Source of the DNA: CAZCTC01 sp964501335
GTDB lineage: Bacteria; Chloroflexota; Anaerolineae; B4-G1; SLSP01
Direction: 5' to 3'
NCBI GenBank assembly: GCA_964501335.1
Contig: CAZCTC010000028.1
Location: 1 to 64,000 of the forward strand
DNA length: 64,000 nucleotides
The position numbers and the translations under genes were made by a program. Numbering within the stretch: position 1 is the stretch's first letter; each line of letters begins with the position of its first letter. This document shows, piece by piece, positions 1-7,736 of this stretch. The notes under the pieces were generated by a model that did no database searches, was not told the origin of the DNA, and worked only from the letters and a program-made list of their open reading frames with translations.

Positions 1-60
1 TTGTCTTTTGCTTTCGCGGCCTGAGCGCTCCTTTTTTTACAACCGCACAGGTCGTTTTTT

Positions 61-525
61 TCTCCCGATTTTTCGGGTTGACTGTACAAGTTGTTTTTTT
101 AGCGTCCCGCAACAGGTTTTTGCCCGGCTCGAAGCGACGCGCTGAATAGGAAGAGAGAGTTTTTTGTTCGTATTTTTGCGCGCATAAGAATGCGCGCAAA
201 AATACGGGCTTTTTTTCTCCCGATTTTTCGGGTTGACTGTACAAGTTGTTTTTTTAGCGTCCCGCAACAGGTTTTTGCCCGGCTCGAAGCGACGCGCTGA
301 ATAGGAAGAGAGAGTTTTTTGTTCGTATTTTTGCGCGCATAAGAATGCGCGCAAAAATACGGGCTTTTTTTCTCCCGATTTTTCGGGTTGACTGTACAAG
401 TTGTTTTTTTAGCGTCCCGCAACAGGTTTTTGCCCGGCTCGAAGCGACGCGCTGAATAGGAAGAGAGAGTTTTTTATTCATATTTTGGGCGGCTTTCTGA
501 AGCCGCCCAAAATATGGGCTTTTTC
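61..525 (+). repeat. Tandem array of a 155-bp hairpin element (three copies)
   Basis: Direct repeats start at 61, 216 and 371, a period of exactly 155 bp. Each unit carries TCTCCCGATTTTTCGGG, then AGCGTCCCGCAACAGG, then GAAGCGACGCGCTGAATAGG, an AGAGAG-T-run and a 38-nt perfect hairpin (169-206, 324-361, 479-516; 17-bp stem, 4-nt loop). Units 1 and 2 have a GCGCGC stem core. Unit 3 has a GGGCGGC core although its left flank is the same. A T-run follows each hairpin after a few bases. Bases 41-54 (AACCGCACAGGTCG) resemble the right end of another copy that begins before the window. No gene is seen in 1-616. Confidence 0.9.
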
Positions 526-558
526 CAGATGAATCACATTGGTTGGATTTTTTTGTTT

Positions 559-594
559 GTAGGTTGGCGGGCTTTCTGAAGCCCGCCAACCTAC
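559..594. repeat. Stand-alone hairpin related to the element family
   Basis: A perfect 16-bp stem with TCTG loop and core GGCGGGC. It lies 22 bp beyond the stop of the C39-like gene on the minus strand and could also end that transcript, although no long T-run follows on that strand. Confidence 0.7.
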
Positions 595-616
595 GTTTTT
601 TGAGAGGGGCGATGGT

Positions 617-1348
617 TTAAAATGGGCCGATGTCGAGCTGGTCGTGGCGGAAGAAGTGGTTGTAGTCGGCCAGGCGGTGCCGGGTGTAGGAAACGGGGGG
701 GCGCATGCGGCCGTAGACAGTGACGGCCATGTTGTTCAATTGGGCCCAGCCCCGTTCAAAGCTGGCAAAATCGAATTTTTTCAGCTGTCCGTCGTAGGCG
801 TCGATCAATGAGATGCCGGTTTCATCGTAGGCGACGGCGACAAAGGAATGTTCCCATTGGACGACGTTGATGGTCACGCCGGCGTTGGTGGTCCAGGGGA
901 TCAGGGGGCTTGCTTTCATGTCGTAGGTGCTCCAGATGATGACCGGGCGTCCCTGGGCCAGCTCGTTTTTGAGTTCGAGCAGCGTATAGCTGTAGTGAGC
1001 TTTGGCATCGACGCCCAACCGGCGCAGGGTCTGGGCGATGGGGAGGGCATAGACGCCGTATCCGTCGGGGGGCATGCTGCCGGCCGGGGCATTGTAATCG
1101 CCGACAAAGCCCAGATTGGGATCGTCGGAGTGGGGCATGCGGGCGATCATGTCATCTTCCGTCATGGGGATGTTCCAGAAGGCGGCGGTATCGACGGCGG
1201 AACGGATTTCACAGCTCAAGGGGTAGAGCTGGGGATTGCCGGTGAAGGGGCCTACGCTCGCGGTCGGCGGCGGTGTGGGGGGCGTGGCCTGAAAGGTTAA
1301 GGTCAAAGCGACCAGGCTCGCCAACACTGCATTAAAGAGACCTCCCAT
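617..1348 (-). CDS. Secreted C39-like cysteine peptidase family protein
   Basis: A 243-residue protein with a hydrophobic N-terminus (about residues 3-20) followed by a Pro/Thr-rich linker, so probably exported and anchored or cleaved. The body resembles the C39-like (peptidase_C39_2) papain fold: Cys46 in LSCEIRSA, His167 in WEHSFVAVAY and Asp183 in LIDAYDG fit the Cys/His/Asp triad order. The ABC-transporter part of true bacteriocin C39 exporters is absent. Substrate is unknown; stand-alone homologues are often of unproven activity. A GGAG lies 12 nt upstream of the ATG. Transcribed alone, downstream of a hairpin at 1378-1416. Another C39-like protein lies at the far end of the window. Confidence 0.72.
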   Translation of the reverse strand: MGGLFNAVLASLVALTLTFQATPPTPPPTASVGPFTGNPQLYPLSCEIRSAVDTAAFWNIPMTEDDMIARMPHSDDPNLGFVGDYNAPAGSMPPDGYGVYALPIAQTLRRLGVDAKAHYSYTLLELKNELAQGRPVIIWSTYDMKASPLIPWTTNAGVTINVVQWEHSFVAVAYDETGISLIDAYDGQLKKFDFASFERGWAQLNNMAVTVYGRMRPPVSYTRHRLADYNHFFRHDQLDIGPF

Positions 1349-1377
1349 GCGTTTGCTCTGCTCCTGTTTGTGTTTTC

Positions 1378-1416
1378 CATTTTTTCGCGCGCCCCGTCGG
1401 AGCGCGCGAAAAAATG
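1378..1416 (-). terminator. GC-rich hairpin after the CBS-ACT gene
   Basis: The inverted repeat CATTTTTTCGCGCGC / GCGCGCGAAAAAATG lies 20 bp after the stop of the minus-strand CBS-ACT gene. The minus-strand RNA ends the 3' arm in U residues, which suits an intrinsic terminator. Confidence 0.65.
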
Positions 1417-1436
1417 GGATCTTTTATGAGTAGATA

Positions 1437-2081
1437 TTATACCTCACGGATATCGACAATGCTAATTCCCAGCGCTTCGATGGCTTTGACCAGCGCTTCT
1501 TTTTCGATCCAGCGGACTTTCAGGACGAGGAAAGCGGAGGTGCGGTCTTCGCCGTAGATAGCGCCCATGGCGATGATGTCGCCTTTCATGGCGGCGATGG
1601 CGCTGGTGAGGCGGCTGTAGGTTCCCGGTTCGTCTTTGACGCTCAGAGTGAGGCGCAGGCCTTGTTCGCGGGCGCCGAGCATTTCCAGGAAGGTTTTGAA
1701 GATGTCGGTTTCGGTGATGATGCCGAGCAGCCGTTCGCCTTCGACGACGGGGAGGCTGCCGATTTTGTTGTCGGCCATGATACGGGCGGCTTCTTCGAGC
1801 AAGGTGTCGGCGGTGACGGTGATGATATCGCGTTTCATGATCTCTTCGACACGCAGCCGGGAGAGGAGGTAGCCGATTTCATAGACGCTCAGGCTGGTGG
1901 CGGGGGAGGGGGAGGCATAGAGCAGATCTTTTTCTGAGACGATGCCGACGAGGTGGCCCTTTTTATCCACGACCGGCAGGCGGCGGACCCGGTTCTGGCG
2001 CATAAAGCTCAACGCTTCGGCCACAGGGGTTTCCGGGGAAATCGTCAATGGGTGCGGCGTCATGCGATATTTTACGAACAT
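1437..2081 (-). CDS. CBS-CBS-ACT domain protein (AcuB-like)
   Basis: A 214-residue cytoplasmic protein. Two CBS motifs (about residues 7-60 and 77-132; MTPHPLTISPETP and MKRDIITVTADT mark their starts) are followed by an ACT-like domain (about 140-214; LTLSVKDEPGTYSRLTSAIA). This order is that of AcuB-type proteins. CBS pairs usually bind adenosyl ligands and ACT domains bind amino acids or other small molecules, so a ligand-sensing regulatory role is likely. The AcuB name does not prove a link to acetoin use. The next genes upstream on the same strand are folD and fhs, so it may respond to one-carbon or energy state; that is inference. A GTAGACA fold-back repeat separates it from folD. Confidence 0.85.
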   Translation of the reverse strand: MFVKYRMTPHPLTISPETPVAEALSFMRQNRVRRLPVVDKKGHLVGIVSEKDLLYASPSPATSLSVYEIGYLLSRLRVEEIMKRDIITVTADTLLEEAARIMADNKIGSLPVVEGERLLGIITETDIFKTFLEMLGAREQGLRLTLSVKDEPGTYSRLTSAIAAMKGDIIAMGAIYGEDRTSAFLVLKVRWIEKEALVKAIEALGISIVDIREV

Positions 2082-2099
2082 AAGTGGCTCCTTTTAAAA

Positions 2100-2177
2100 A
2101 AAGTAGACAGTAGCAAGTAGACAGTAGACAGGGAGAGAGCCATTAAGCTGTCTACTGTCTACTGTCACCTGTCTACT
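2100..2177. repeat. GTAGACA tract repeat, fold-back form
   Basis: Several AGTAGACAGT units (2101-2132) are followed after about 17 nt by the reverse complement (CTGTCTACTGTCTACTG, 2149-2176), giving a long imperfect hairpin. It fills the gap between the CBS-ACT gene and folD. The same units recur at 3083, 7402, 22776, 25894, 26344 and 39383. Confidence 0.85.
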
Positions 2178-2183
2178 GAAGTT

Positions 2184-3068
2184 TCAGGCCAGGCCGGATT
2201 GAATTTTGGCGGCGTGGACGGTGTTGGTGAGCAGCATGGCAATGGTCATCGGGCCGACGCCTTTGGGGACGGGGGTGAGGTAGCCGGCGACTTCCTTGAC
2301 GCTTTCAAAGTCGACATCGCCTACCAGCCGGTACCCTTTTTCGGTTGCCGGATCGTCGACCCGGTTCATGCCCACATCGATGACGGTGGCGCCGGGTTTG
2401 ACCCAGTCGGCTTTGACCATTTCGGCCTGGCCGACGGCGGCGATGAGGATGTCGGCCCGGCGGCAGATGGCGGGGAGGTCCTGGGATTGGGAATGGCAGA
2501 TAGTGATGGTGGCGTTGCCTTTGAGCAACAGCATGGAGACCGGCAGGCCGACGATGTTGCTGCGGCCCAGGACGACGGCTTCTTTTCCGGCCATGGGGAT
2601 GTTGTAACGTTTGAGCAGTTCGATGACGCCGGCGGGGGTGCAGGGAACGAAGAGCGGTTCGCGCCCTTTCATGGCCAGCCGGCCGATGTTGACGGGATGG
2701 AAGCCGTCGACATCTTTTTCCAGGCTGATGGCGCTGAGGACGGCCTCTTCATTAATGTGGCGCGGCATGGGGAGTTGAACCAGGATGCCGTGAACCTGGG
2801 GATCGGCGTTGAGCTGGCGGACGAGGCTTTCGACCTCTTCCTGGGTGGCGGTTTTGGGCAGTTCGTGGCCGATGGAGTTGATGCCGAGTTCGGCGGAGCG
2901 CTTGCGCTTCATTTTGACATAGGAAGCGGAGGCGGGGTTGTCGCCGACCAGAACGGTGGCCAGGCCGGGGATCACGCCGTGTTTGGCTTTGAGCTGGGCG
3001 ACCTCGTGTTTGACCTCTTCGTGGATGGCGGCGGCAACGGCAGTACCATCGATAAGTATTGCGCTCAT
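2184..3068 (-). CDS. folD: Methylene-THF dehydrogenase / methenyl-THF cyclohydrolase FolD
   Basis: A 294-residue cytoplasmic enzyme that oxidises 5,10-methylene-THF to 5,10-methenyl-THF with NAD(P)+ and hydrolyses that to 10-formyl-THF, reversibly. The YVxxK motif is present (Tyr50, Lys54 in YVKMK), as are the substrate region QLPMPRHI, the segment KDVDGFHPVN and the Rossmann motif VVLGRSNIVGLPV. Length is normal for the family. A TATCTCC complement before the ATG gives a GGAGATA ribosome site. Upstream on the same strand lies fhs, whose product feeds this enzyme; a terminator hairpin and a tract repeat lie between them, so the two may be separate transcripts. Confidence 0.97.
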   Translation of the reverse strand: MSAILIDGTAVAAAIHEEVKHEVAQLKAKHGVIPGLATVLVGDNPASASYVKMKRKRSAELGINSIGHELPKTATQEEVESLVRQLNADPQVHGILVQLPMPRHINEEAVLSAISLEKDVDGFHPVNIGRLAMKGREPLFVPCTPAGVIELLKRYNIPMAGKEAVVLGRSNIVGLPVSMLLLKGNATITICHSQSQDLPAICRRADILIAAVGQAEMVKADWVKPGATVIDVGMNRVDDPATEKGYRLVGDVDFESVKEVAGYLTPVPKGVGPMTIAMLLTNTVHAAKIQSGLA

Positions 3069-3082
3069 GGTATCTCCTTATT

Positions 3083-3112
3083 AGTAGACAGTAGAAAGTA
3101 GACAGTAGACAG
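3083..3112. repeat. GTAGACA tract repeat
   Basis: Direct AGTAGACAGT-type units in the folD leader, about 15 bp upstream of the folD start. It sits between the fhs terminator and the folD ribosome site. Confidence 0.8.
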
Positions 3113-3118
3113 GATTTT

Positions 3119-3153
3119 GTTTTCGCCCGCGGCCGAAGGCCGCGGGCGAAAAC
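3119..3153 (-). terminator. Hairpin terminator after fhs
   Basis: A perfect 16-bp stem (GTTTTCGCCCGCGGCC and its complement) with loop GAA, 8 bp beyond the fhs stop. The U-rich end of the arm on the minus-strand RNA fits intrinsic termination. Confidence 0.75.
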
Positions 3154-3160
3154 TGGTTTG

Positions 3161-4915
3161 TTATGAGAGGCCGACGATCTTGCCGTCGACGAGGTCGATG
3201 CCCATGAAGGCCGGTTTGCTGGAGAGGCCGGGCATGGTGCTCATCTGGCCGGCGAGCGGGTAGATGAAGCCGGCACCGACGCTGGCCCGCAGGTCGCGGA
3301 TTGGGAAGGTGAAGCCGTGCGGTACGCCTTTGAGGGCGGGGTCATGGCTGAGCGAGAGGTGGGTCTTGGCCATGCAGATCGGCATTTGGGTGTAGCCCAG
3401 GCTGGTGTAGAGTTTGATCTTCTCTTCGGCCTCGGGGCTGTATTCCACGCCGTCGGCGCCGTAGACTTCGCGGGCCAGGGTTTCGATCTTCTCTTTGATC
3501 GGGAGGTCCAGATCGTAGAGGAAGCGGAAGCTGGCGGGCTCTTCGGCGGCGCGGGCGACGGCTTCGGCCAGGGGGATGGCCCCTTCCCCGCCGTCGGCCC
3601 AATGCTGCGTGACGACGGCGTCAAAGGCGCCGGCGCGCAGGGCGCTTTCGCGGATGAGGTTCCATTCGGCGGGGCTGTCGGTGGGGAAGGCGTTGATAGC
3701 GACCACCACGGGGATGCCGAATTTGCGGGCGATCCCGATATGGGCGTTGAGATTGGCGACGCCGGCCTCGAGCAGGGGCAGGTTTTCGGCGGTGTAGGCT
3801 TTATCCAGGGGGCGGCCGGCGACCACTTTGGGGCCGCCGCCGTGCATCTTCAGGGCGCGGACGGTGGCGACCAGGACGACGACGCTGGGGATCAGGCCGG
3901 AGACGCGGCATTTGATATCGAAGAATTTTTCCATGCCGATGTCGGCGCCGAAGCCCGATTCGGTGACCAGGTAGTCGGCCAGTTTGATGCCGATCTGGTC
4001 GGCGATGACGGAGGAGTTGCCGTGGGCGATGTTGGCAAAGGGGCCGGCATGGACGAAGGCGGGCTGTTCTTCCAGGGTTTGCAGCAGGTTGGGCATGATG
4101 GCATCTTTCATCAAAACGGTCATCGCGCCGGCGACGCCCAGATCTTCGGTGGTGATGGGCTTCTGCTGATTGTCCATGCCGATGACGATGCGGCCGATGC
4201 GGGCGCGCATGTCGTCGGGGCCGGTGGCGAGGGCCAGGATGGCCATCAGTTCGCTGGCGACCGTGATGTCGAAGCCGCTCTGGCGCATGGGGCCGTCTTC
4301 TTTATCGCCCAGACCGATGAGGGCATGGCGGAGGGCGCGGTCGTTCATATCGACCACGCGGTTCCAGGTGATGGAGTAGGGATCGATGTTCAGTTTGTGG
4401 AGGCCGATCTTTTCGAAATAGGATTCGCTCCAGCGGCTTTCGTGATAGAGTCGGGCATCGATGGCGGCGGCGCAGAGGTTGTGGGCCACGCCCACCGCGT
4501 GGATGTCGCCGGTCAGATGGAGGTTGAACTCTTCCATGGGGATCACCTGGCTGTAGCCGCCGCCGGCGGCGCCGCCTTTGATCCCGAAGGTGGGGCCCAT
4601 GGAGGGCTGGCGGATGGCGGCGATGGCCCGTTTGCCGAGGCGGCCCAGGGCCTGGGTCAGACCGATGGTGGTGGTGGTTTTCCCTTCCCCGAGCGGGGTG
4701 GGGGTAATGGCCGTTACGTCGATATATTTAGCATTGGGTCGATTTTGGAGTCGGGTGCGGACATCCAGATGGACTTTGGCCTTGTATTTGCCGTAGAGTT
4801 CCAGATCGTCATCGGTCAGGCCGACAGTGCGGGCGATTTCCAAAATCGGGCGCAGTTGGGCGGCCTGCGCGATCTCCAGGTCCGAAGGGACCGGTTTTAC
4901 CTTATCAACAGACAT
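3161..4915 (-). CDS. fhs: Formate-tetrahydrofolate ligase
   Basis: A 584-residue cytoplasmic enzyme that makes 10-formyl-THF from formate, THF and ATP. The P-loop TPLGEGKTTTT starts near residue 73, followed by family blocks FGIKGGAAGGGYSQV, DIHAVGVAHNL, PAFVHAGPFANIAHGNSS and ESGFGADIGMEKF. Length is slightly above the common 555-560 residues. An AGGAGG site lies just before the ATG, and TATAAT (minus strand, 4957-4962) is a possible -10 box without a clear -35. With FolD it interconverts formate and methylene-THF, either for biosynthesis or as part of a methyl branch of the acetyl-CoA pathway. The window holds no CO dehydrogenase or formate dehydrogenase, so which one cannot be decided. Confidence 0.97.
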   Translation of the reverse strand: MSVDKVKPVPSDLEIAQAAQLRPILEIARTVGLTDDDLELYGKYKAKVHLDVRTRLQNRPNAKYIDVTAITPTPLGEGKTTTTIGLTQALGRLGKRAIAAIRQPSMGPTFGIKGGAAGGGYSQVIPMEEFNLHLTGDIHAVGVAHNLCAAAIDARLYHESRWSESYFEKIGLHKLNIDPYSITWNRVVDMNDRALRHALIGLGDKEDGPMRQSGFDITVASELMAILALATGPDDMRARIGRIVIGMDNQQKPITTEDLGVAGAMTVLMKDAIMPNLLQTLEEQPAFVHAGPFANIAHGNSSVIADQIGIKLADYLVTESGFGADIGMEKFFDIKCRVSGLIPSVVVLVATVRALKMHGGGPKVVAGRPLDKAYTAENLPLLEAGVANLNAHIGIARKFGIPVVVAINAFPTDSPAEWNLIRESALRAGAFDAVVTQHWADGGEGAIPLAEAVARAAEEPASFRFLYDLDLPIKEKIETLAREVYGADGVEYSPEAEEKIKLYTSLGYTQMPICMAKTHLSLSHDPALKGVPHGFTFPIRDLRASVGAGFIYPLAGQMSTMPGLSSKPAFMGIDLVDGKIVGLS

Positions 4916-4991
4916 ACGCTTACCTCCTGGATTGTGTAGAAATGCAGCGCTGATTTATTATAGCTTCAATCCAATTTCCGGCGACCGGGGA

Positions 4992-5426
4992 TTAAAAGGC
5001 GCCGAGCTGACAGCTGTAGATGCGCAGTTTCAGTTTGTCGGCGAGGGTGCCGATTTGGGCCCGGGAGACGGCATAGTGATCAGCGAGCAACCAGGCTTCC
5101 ATGCAGGTGAAGCCCCCTTTGGATTGATAGTGCTCGATGATAAATTGTTCGGCTTCGCGAGAGATGGGGCGGCGGCTCATGCTGCGGAGGAGGTGGGCTT
5201 TTTCGGCGGTGCTTTGCCCGAAGAGTCCCAGCTGGCAGCGGTTGATGTGGATGGCGAGGGCGTCGGCGGTCTGGCCGACTTTGAGGGGGGCGACATGATG
5301 GGTTTCGGCGACGGCAAAGGCAGCCGCACAGGGCAATAGTCCGCCGTAAAGGTAGGCCCGGATGGTTTGGGCGAGTTTTTCATCGATTACAAAATCAGGG
5401 GGCAATGTTTTTTCAGACAGGGACAT
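4992..5426 (-). CDS. Small protein with duplicated 37-residue Cys...CQLG motif
   Basis: A 144-residue protein of unknown function. Two halves align closely: residues 33-69 and 108-144 each begin with Cys, contain an A-[ED]-x3-V...G...AD-x-L stretch and end in CQLG-x-F. The Cys-to-Cys spacing is 31 in both (C33/C64 and C108/C139). The middle of each half looks like a short helix-turn-helix. I recall similar short proteins in anaerobes near formate or one-carbon genes but could not check it. The start at 5426 is chosen over an upstream ATG because TGGAGGG sits 5 nt before it. It is the first gene of the C1 cluster, 76 bp upstream of fhs on the same strand, so a sensor or regulatory role there is possible. 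Confidence 0.8.
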   Translation of the reverse strand: MSLSEKTLPPDFVIDEKLAQTIRAYLYGGLLPCAAAFAVAETHHVAPLKVGQTADALAIHINRCQLGLFGQSTAEKAHLLRSMSRRPISREAEQFIIEHYQSKGGFTCMEAWLLADHYAVSRAQIGTLADKLKLRIYSCQLGAF

Positions 5427-5734
5427 GTCAACCCTCCAGGCATTAAGGATAATGTGATACAAGTTACTATTTTTAGAAAAGAGGTTTTAAGGTTTCGTTG
5501 ATTCTGTGAGGGGGGCCGGAAGGTTGAACGTTGAAGGAATCGACGATATAGAAAATCAGATTTCCTGAGATAGCTACTTGTGTCAGTTTATAAAAATGTT
5601 ACGGTGTCGCAGAGGATTCGGATTTCTCAGCAGGATTTGAAGCCACGCGTAACAATTTAAATTACCTTAAGCATATGCAATTTTGGTAAAGAGGCAAGTG
5701 GACGAAGAAAAAGCCCCTGTTGAGCGGCGGCCTT
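5427..5734. other. Gene-free spacer
   Basis: No convincing coding frame or RNA gene is visible. The stretch is AT-richer than its surroundings and ends where the hairpin element at 5735 begins. It holds the upstream region of the minus-strand C1 cluster, but no clear promoter was found. Confidence 0.5.
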
Positions 5735-5848
5735 TTACGTCCCGCACGAGGCACTTTTTCTGTAAGAGAGGATGCGCCGGATGGGGGGAGAGAGTTTTTT
5801 ATTTATGTTTTCGCGGGCTTTCTGAAGCCCGCGAAAACATAGGTTTTT
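5735..5848 (+). repeat. Hairpin element, plus orientation
   Basis: It begins with ACGTCCCGCACGAGG, passes through GGATGGGGGGAGAGAG and a T-run, and ends in a perfect 17-bp hairpin at 5804-5841 (core CGCGGGC, loop TCTG). The right edge touches the 3' end of phoU. Confidence 0.85.
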
Positions 5849-6513
5849 CAGGAATTGAGTTCCTGGATTTTGCCGGTGGTCATGAAGATGATGCGTTCGC
5901 TGATGTTGGTGGCGCGATCGCCGATGCGTTCCAGGTTGTGGGCGACCCATAGCAGGAAGGTGGCGCGTTCGATCACTTTGGGGTCCTGGACCATGTAGGT
6001 CAGCAGTTCCCGGAAGACTTGATCGTAGAGGCTGTCGACTTCATTGTCGCGCTGGGCCAGCTGGCGAGCGGCATCGGCGTCGCAGCGGGTGAAAGCTTCC
6101 AGCGATTCGCGGATCATTTCCCGGTCGATCTCGGCCATGCGGGGGATATCGACCAGTGGTTTGAGCAGAGGTTGATCGCTCATCCGCAACACCAGGGCGG
6201 CGATTCCTTCGGCGTGATCGCCCATGCGTTCCAACTCGACGGCGATATGGGTCCCGGCGATCAATTTGCGCAGATCGCCGGCCATAGGTTGTTGGGTAGC
6301 GATGGTGATGATGGCGGTTTCTTCAATATGGTAACGTAGATTGTTGATGGCTTGGTCGCCGACGACGACCTGTTGGGCAAGTTCCGTGTTTCGCTCTTTG
6401 AGTGCCTGGACTGCGTGGGCAATGGCTTCGTCGACCAATCCGCCCAGGCGAATCAGATCGTCGTGGAGTTGGGTCAGTTCCTGATCCAACATGCTCCGGG
6501 TGTTCGAACTCAT
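5848..6513 (-). CDS. phoU: Phosphate signalling protein PhoU
   Basis: A 221-residue helical cytoplasmic protein with the two PhoU repeats, about residues 15-105 and 120-210. Family motifs are visible in each, such as LERMGDHAEGIA and LERIGDRATNISERI with the metal-binding E..D pattern. PhoU couples the Pst transporter to phosphate signalling and represses uptake when phosphate is plentiful. It lies 21 bp downstream of pstB on the same strand, forming a two-gene operon driven from the promoter at 7363-7390. An AGAGGA ribosome site precedes the ATG. No pstS, pstC, pstA, phoR or phoB is present in the window. Confidence 0.95.
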   Translation of the reverse strand: MSSNTRSMLDQELTQLHDDLIRLGGLVDEAIAHAVQALKERNTELAQQVVVGDQAINNLRYHIEETAIITIATQQPMAGDLRKLIAGTHIAVELERMGDHAEGIAALVLRMSDQPLLKPLVDIPRMAEIDREMIRESLEAFTRCDADAARQLAQRDNEVDSLYDQVFRELLTYMVQDPKVIERATFLLWVAHNLERIGDRATNISERIIFMTTGKIQELNS

Positions 6514-6534
6514 TTTTTCCTCTTTTGTTTATAT

Positions 6535-7308
6535 CTATCCCACCCGACCGCTGATGTAAGCTTCGGTCATTTCTTCATCGGGGCGGGTGAAAATTTGTGC
6601 GGTTTCGCCGCATTCGATTAATTTGCCGAGCCAGAAGAAGGCGGTATGGCTGGAGACGCGGGCGGCTTGCTGCATATTATGGGTGACGATCACAATGGTG
6701 TAATCCTGACGCAGTTCCTGCATGAGATCTTCGACGCGCAGGGTGGCGATGGGGTCGAGCGCAGAACAGGGTTCGTCCATCAGGATGACTTCCGGTTGAA
6801 CGGCGAGGGTGCGGGCCATGCAAAGGCGTTGTTGTTCGCCCAGGGAGAGGTTGGTGGCGGGCTGGCGCAGGTCGCCGTTGATGGCTTCCCAGAGACCGAC
6901 CCGTTTGATGGAATCGGCGACCAGTTTTTGTAAGGCGTTGCCGCTGGCGATGCCGAGCGCACGGGGAGCCAGGGCGACGTTTTCGTAGACGGATTGGGGG
7001 AAGGGGTTGGGTTTCTGGAAGACCAGGCCGATGCGGCGGCGCAATTCAACGACATCGCTGCCGGGGCCGTAGACTTCCATTTGATCCAGGAGGATGTGGC
7101 CGTTGACACGGGTTTCGGGGATTTCGTCGTTCATCCGATTGAGGCAGCGCAGGAAGGTGGATTTGCCGCAGCCGGAGGGGCCGATGAAGGCGGTGATTTC
7201 GTGTTCGGGGATCCCCATGGTGATATCGAAGAGCGCCTGTTTGGCGCCATAGAAAAAATCCAGGTGCTCGACCTGGATTTTGATGGATGGACTGGCTTGG
7301 CTGGTCAT
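6535..7308 (-). CDS. pstB: Phosphate ABC transporter ATP-binding protein PstB
   Basis: A 257-residue ATPase of the Pst phosphate importer, acting on the cytoplasmic face. Walker A is GPSGCGKST, the signature LSLGEQQRL and Walker B VILMDEPCSALDP. The length and the LRCLNRMND block after the P-loop are typical of PstB. The start at 7308 is chosen over an in-frame ATG 14 codons upstream: the extra residues lack family similarity, and AAGGA precedes 7308. The permease and binding-protein genes normally found just upstream are missing, so they must lie elsewhere if the system works. Confidence 0.95.
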   Translation of the reverse strand: MTSQASPSIKIQVEHLDFFYGAKQALFDITMGIPEHEITAFIGPSGCGKSTFLRCLNRMNDEIPETRVNGHILLDQMEVYGPGSDVVELRRRIGLVFQKPNPFPQSVYENVALAPRALGIASGNALQKLVADSIKRVGLWEAINGDLRQPATNLSLGEQQRLCMARTLAVQPEVILMDEPCSALDPIATLRVEDLMQELRQDYTIVIVTHNMQQAARVSSHTAFFWLGKLIECGETAQIFTRPDEEMTEAYISGRVG

Positions 7309-7362
7309 CCCGTTTGATTCCTTCAAGAGCAAATTAGTTTTCCGGGCCACAGATCGAGCTGA

Positions 7363-7390
7363 AGTATAACGCAGCTGAGGGAGATGTCAA
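7363..7390 (-). promoter_or_regulatory. Sigma-70-type promoter of pstB-phoU
   Basis: On the minus strand, TTGACA (7385-7390), a 16-bp spacer, then TATACT (7363-7368). The pstB start is about 55 bp downstream. No Pho-box-like direct repeat was obvious. Confidence 0.75.
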
Positions 7391-7401
7391 TGGGAACCGG
7401 A

Positions 7402-7432
7402 AGTAGACAGTAGAAAGTAGACAGTAGACAGC
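7402..7432. repeat. GTAGACA tract repeat upstream of the pst promoter
   Basis: Three AGTAGACAGT-type units lie directly upstream of the -35 box of the pstB promoter. The remaining spacer to 7577 holds no recognisable gene. Confidence 0.8.
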
Positions 7433-7577
7433 GACTGCCCCTCTCCCTTGTTTTGTCGTTAAGCCTCGACGCGATGCAGATTGAAGTATTTTGGGGGAGA
7501 GCCGCGAGCGATGCGGGAGGGAGAGGGGGTCGGAGGGTGTTATCAGCATTGAGGTGAGGGGGAGGGCTCAGAGCATA

Positions 7578-7712
7578 TCGCCGGGGCGGCTCTGGAAAAG
7601 GCTGTGTTTGGGTGCGCATTCTGATGCGCACCCAAACACAAACAAAAAAAACTTTCTCTACCTGGTCAGCGCGGCGTTTCGATCCAAACAAAAGCCTTTT
7701 GCGGGACGCTAA
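7578..7712 (-). repeat. Hairpin element, minus orientation
   Basis: It starts with TCGCCGGGGCGGCTCTGG, has a perfect 17-bp hairpin at 7603-7640 (core GGGTGCGC, loop TCTG), then AACAAAAAAA and CTTTCTCTACC, and ends in GCGGGACGCT. The outer stem bases (TGTGTTT) differ from other copies but are matched on the other arm. Confidence 0.85.
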
Positions 7713-7736
7713 AACGCTATCCGCATCGGTTGCGAA

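Noticed and set aside
61..525. CRISPR array
   Set aside because: Repeats are 155 bp with conserved interiors instead of short repeats with unique spacers, and no cas gene is nearby.
37..589. Minus-strand reading frames of 107-120 residues within the tandem array
   Set aside because: They translate repeat units and hairpin arms; residues recur with the 155-bp period and no ribosome site is present.
2199..3101. 300-residue plus-strand frame opposite folD
   Set aside because: It is a composition shadow of folD with no family motif and no ribosome site.
3317..4939. 540-residue frame antisense to fhs
   Set aside because: It lies opposite a clear fhs gene with strong family motifs; the sequence is a Gly/Asp-rich shadow of third-position GC bias.
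4918..4991. THF riboswitch upstream of fhs
   Set aside because: The leader is too short and has no recognisable folded pattern for a known folate riboswitch.
7323..7691. 122-residue frame over the tract and hairpin element upstream of pstB
   Set aside because: It is made of repeat translations and overlaps the pstB promoter.
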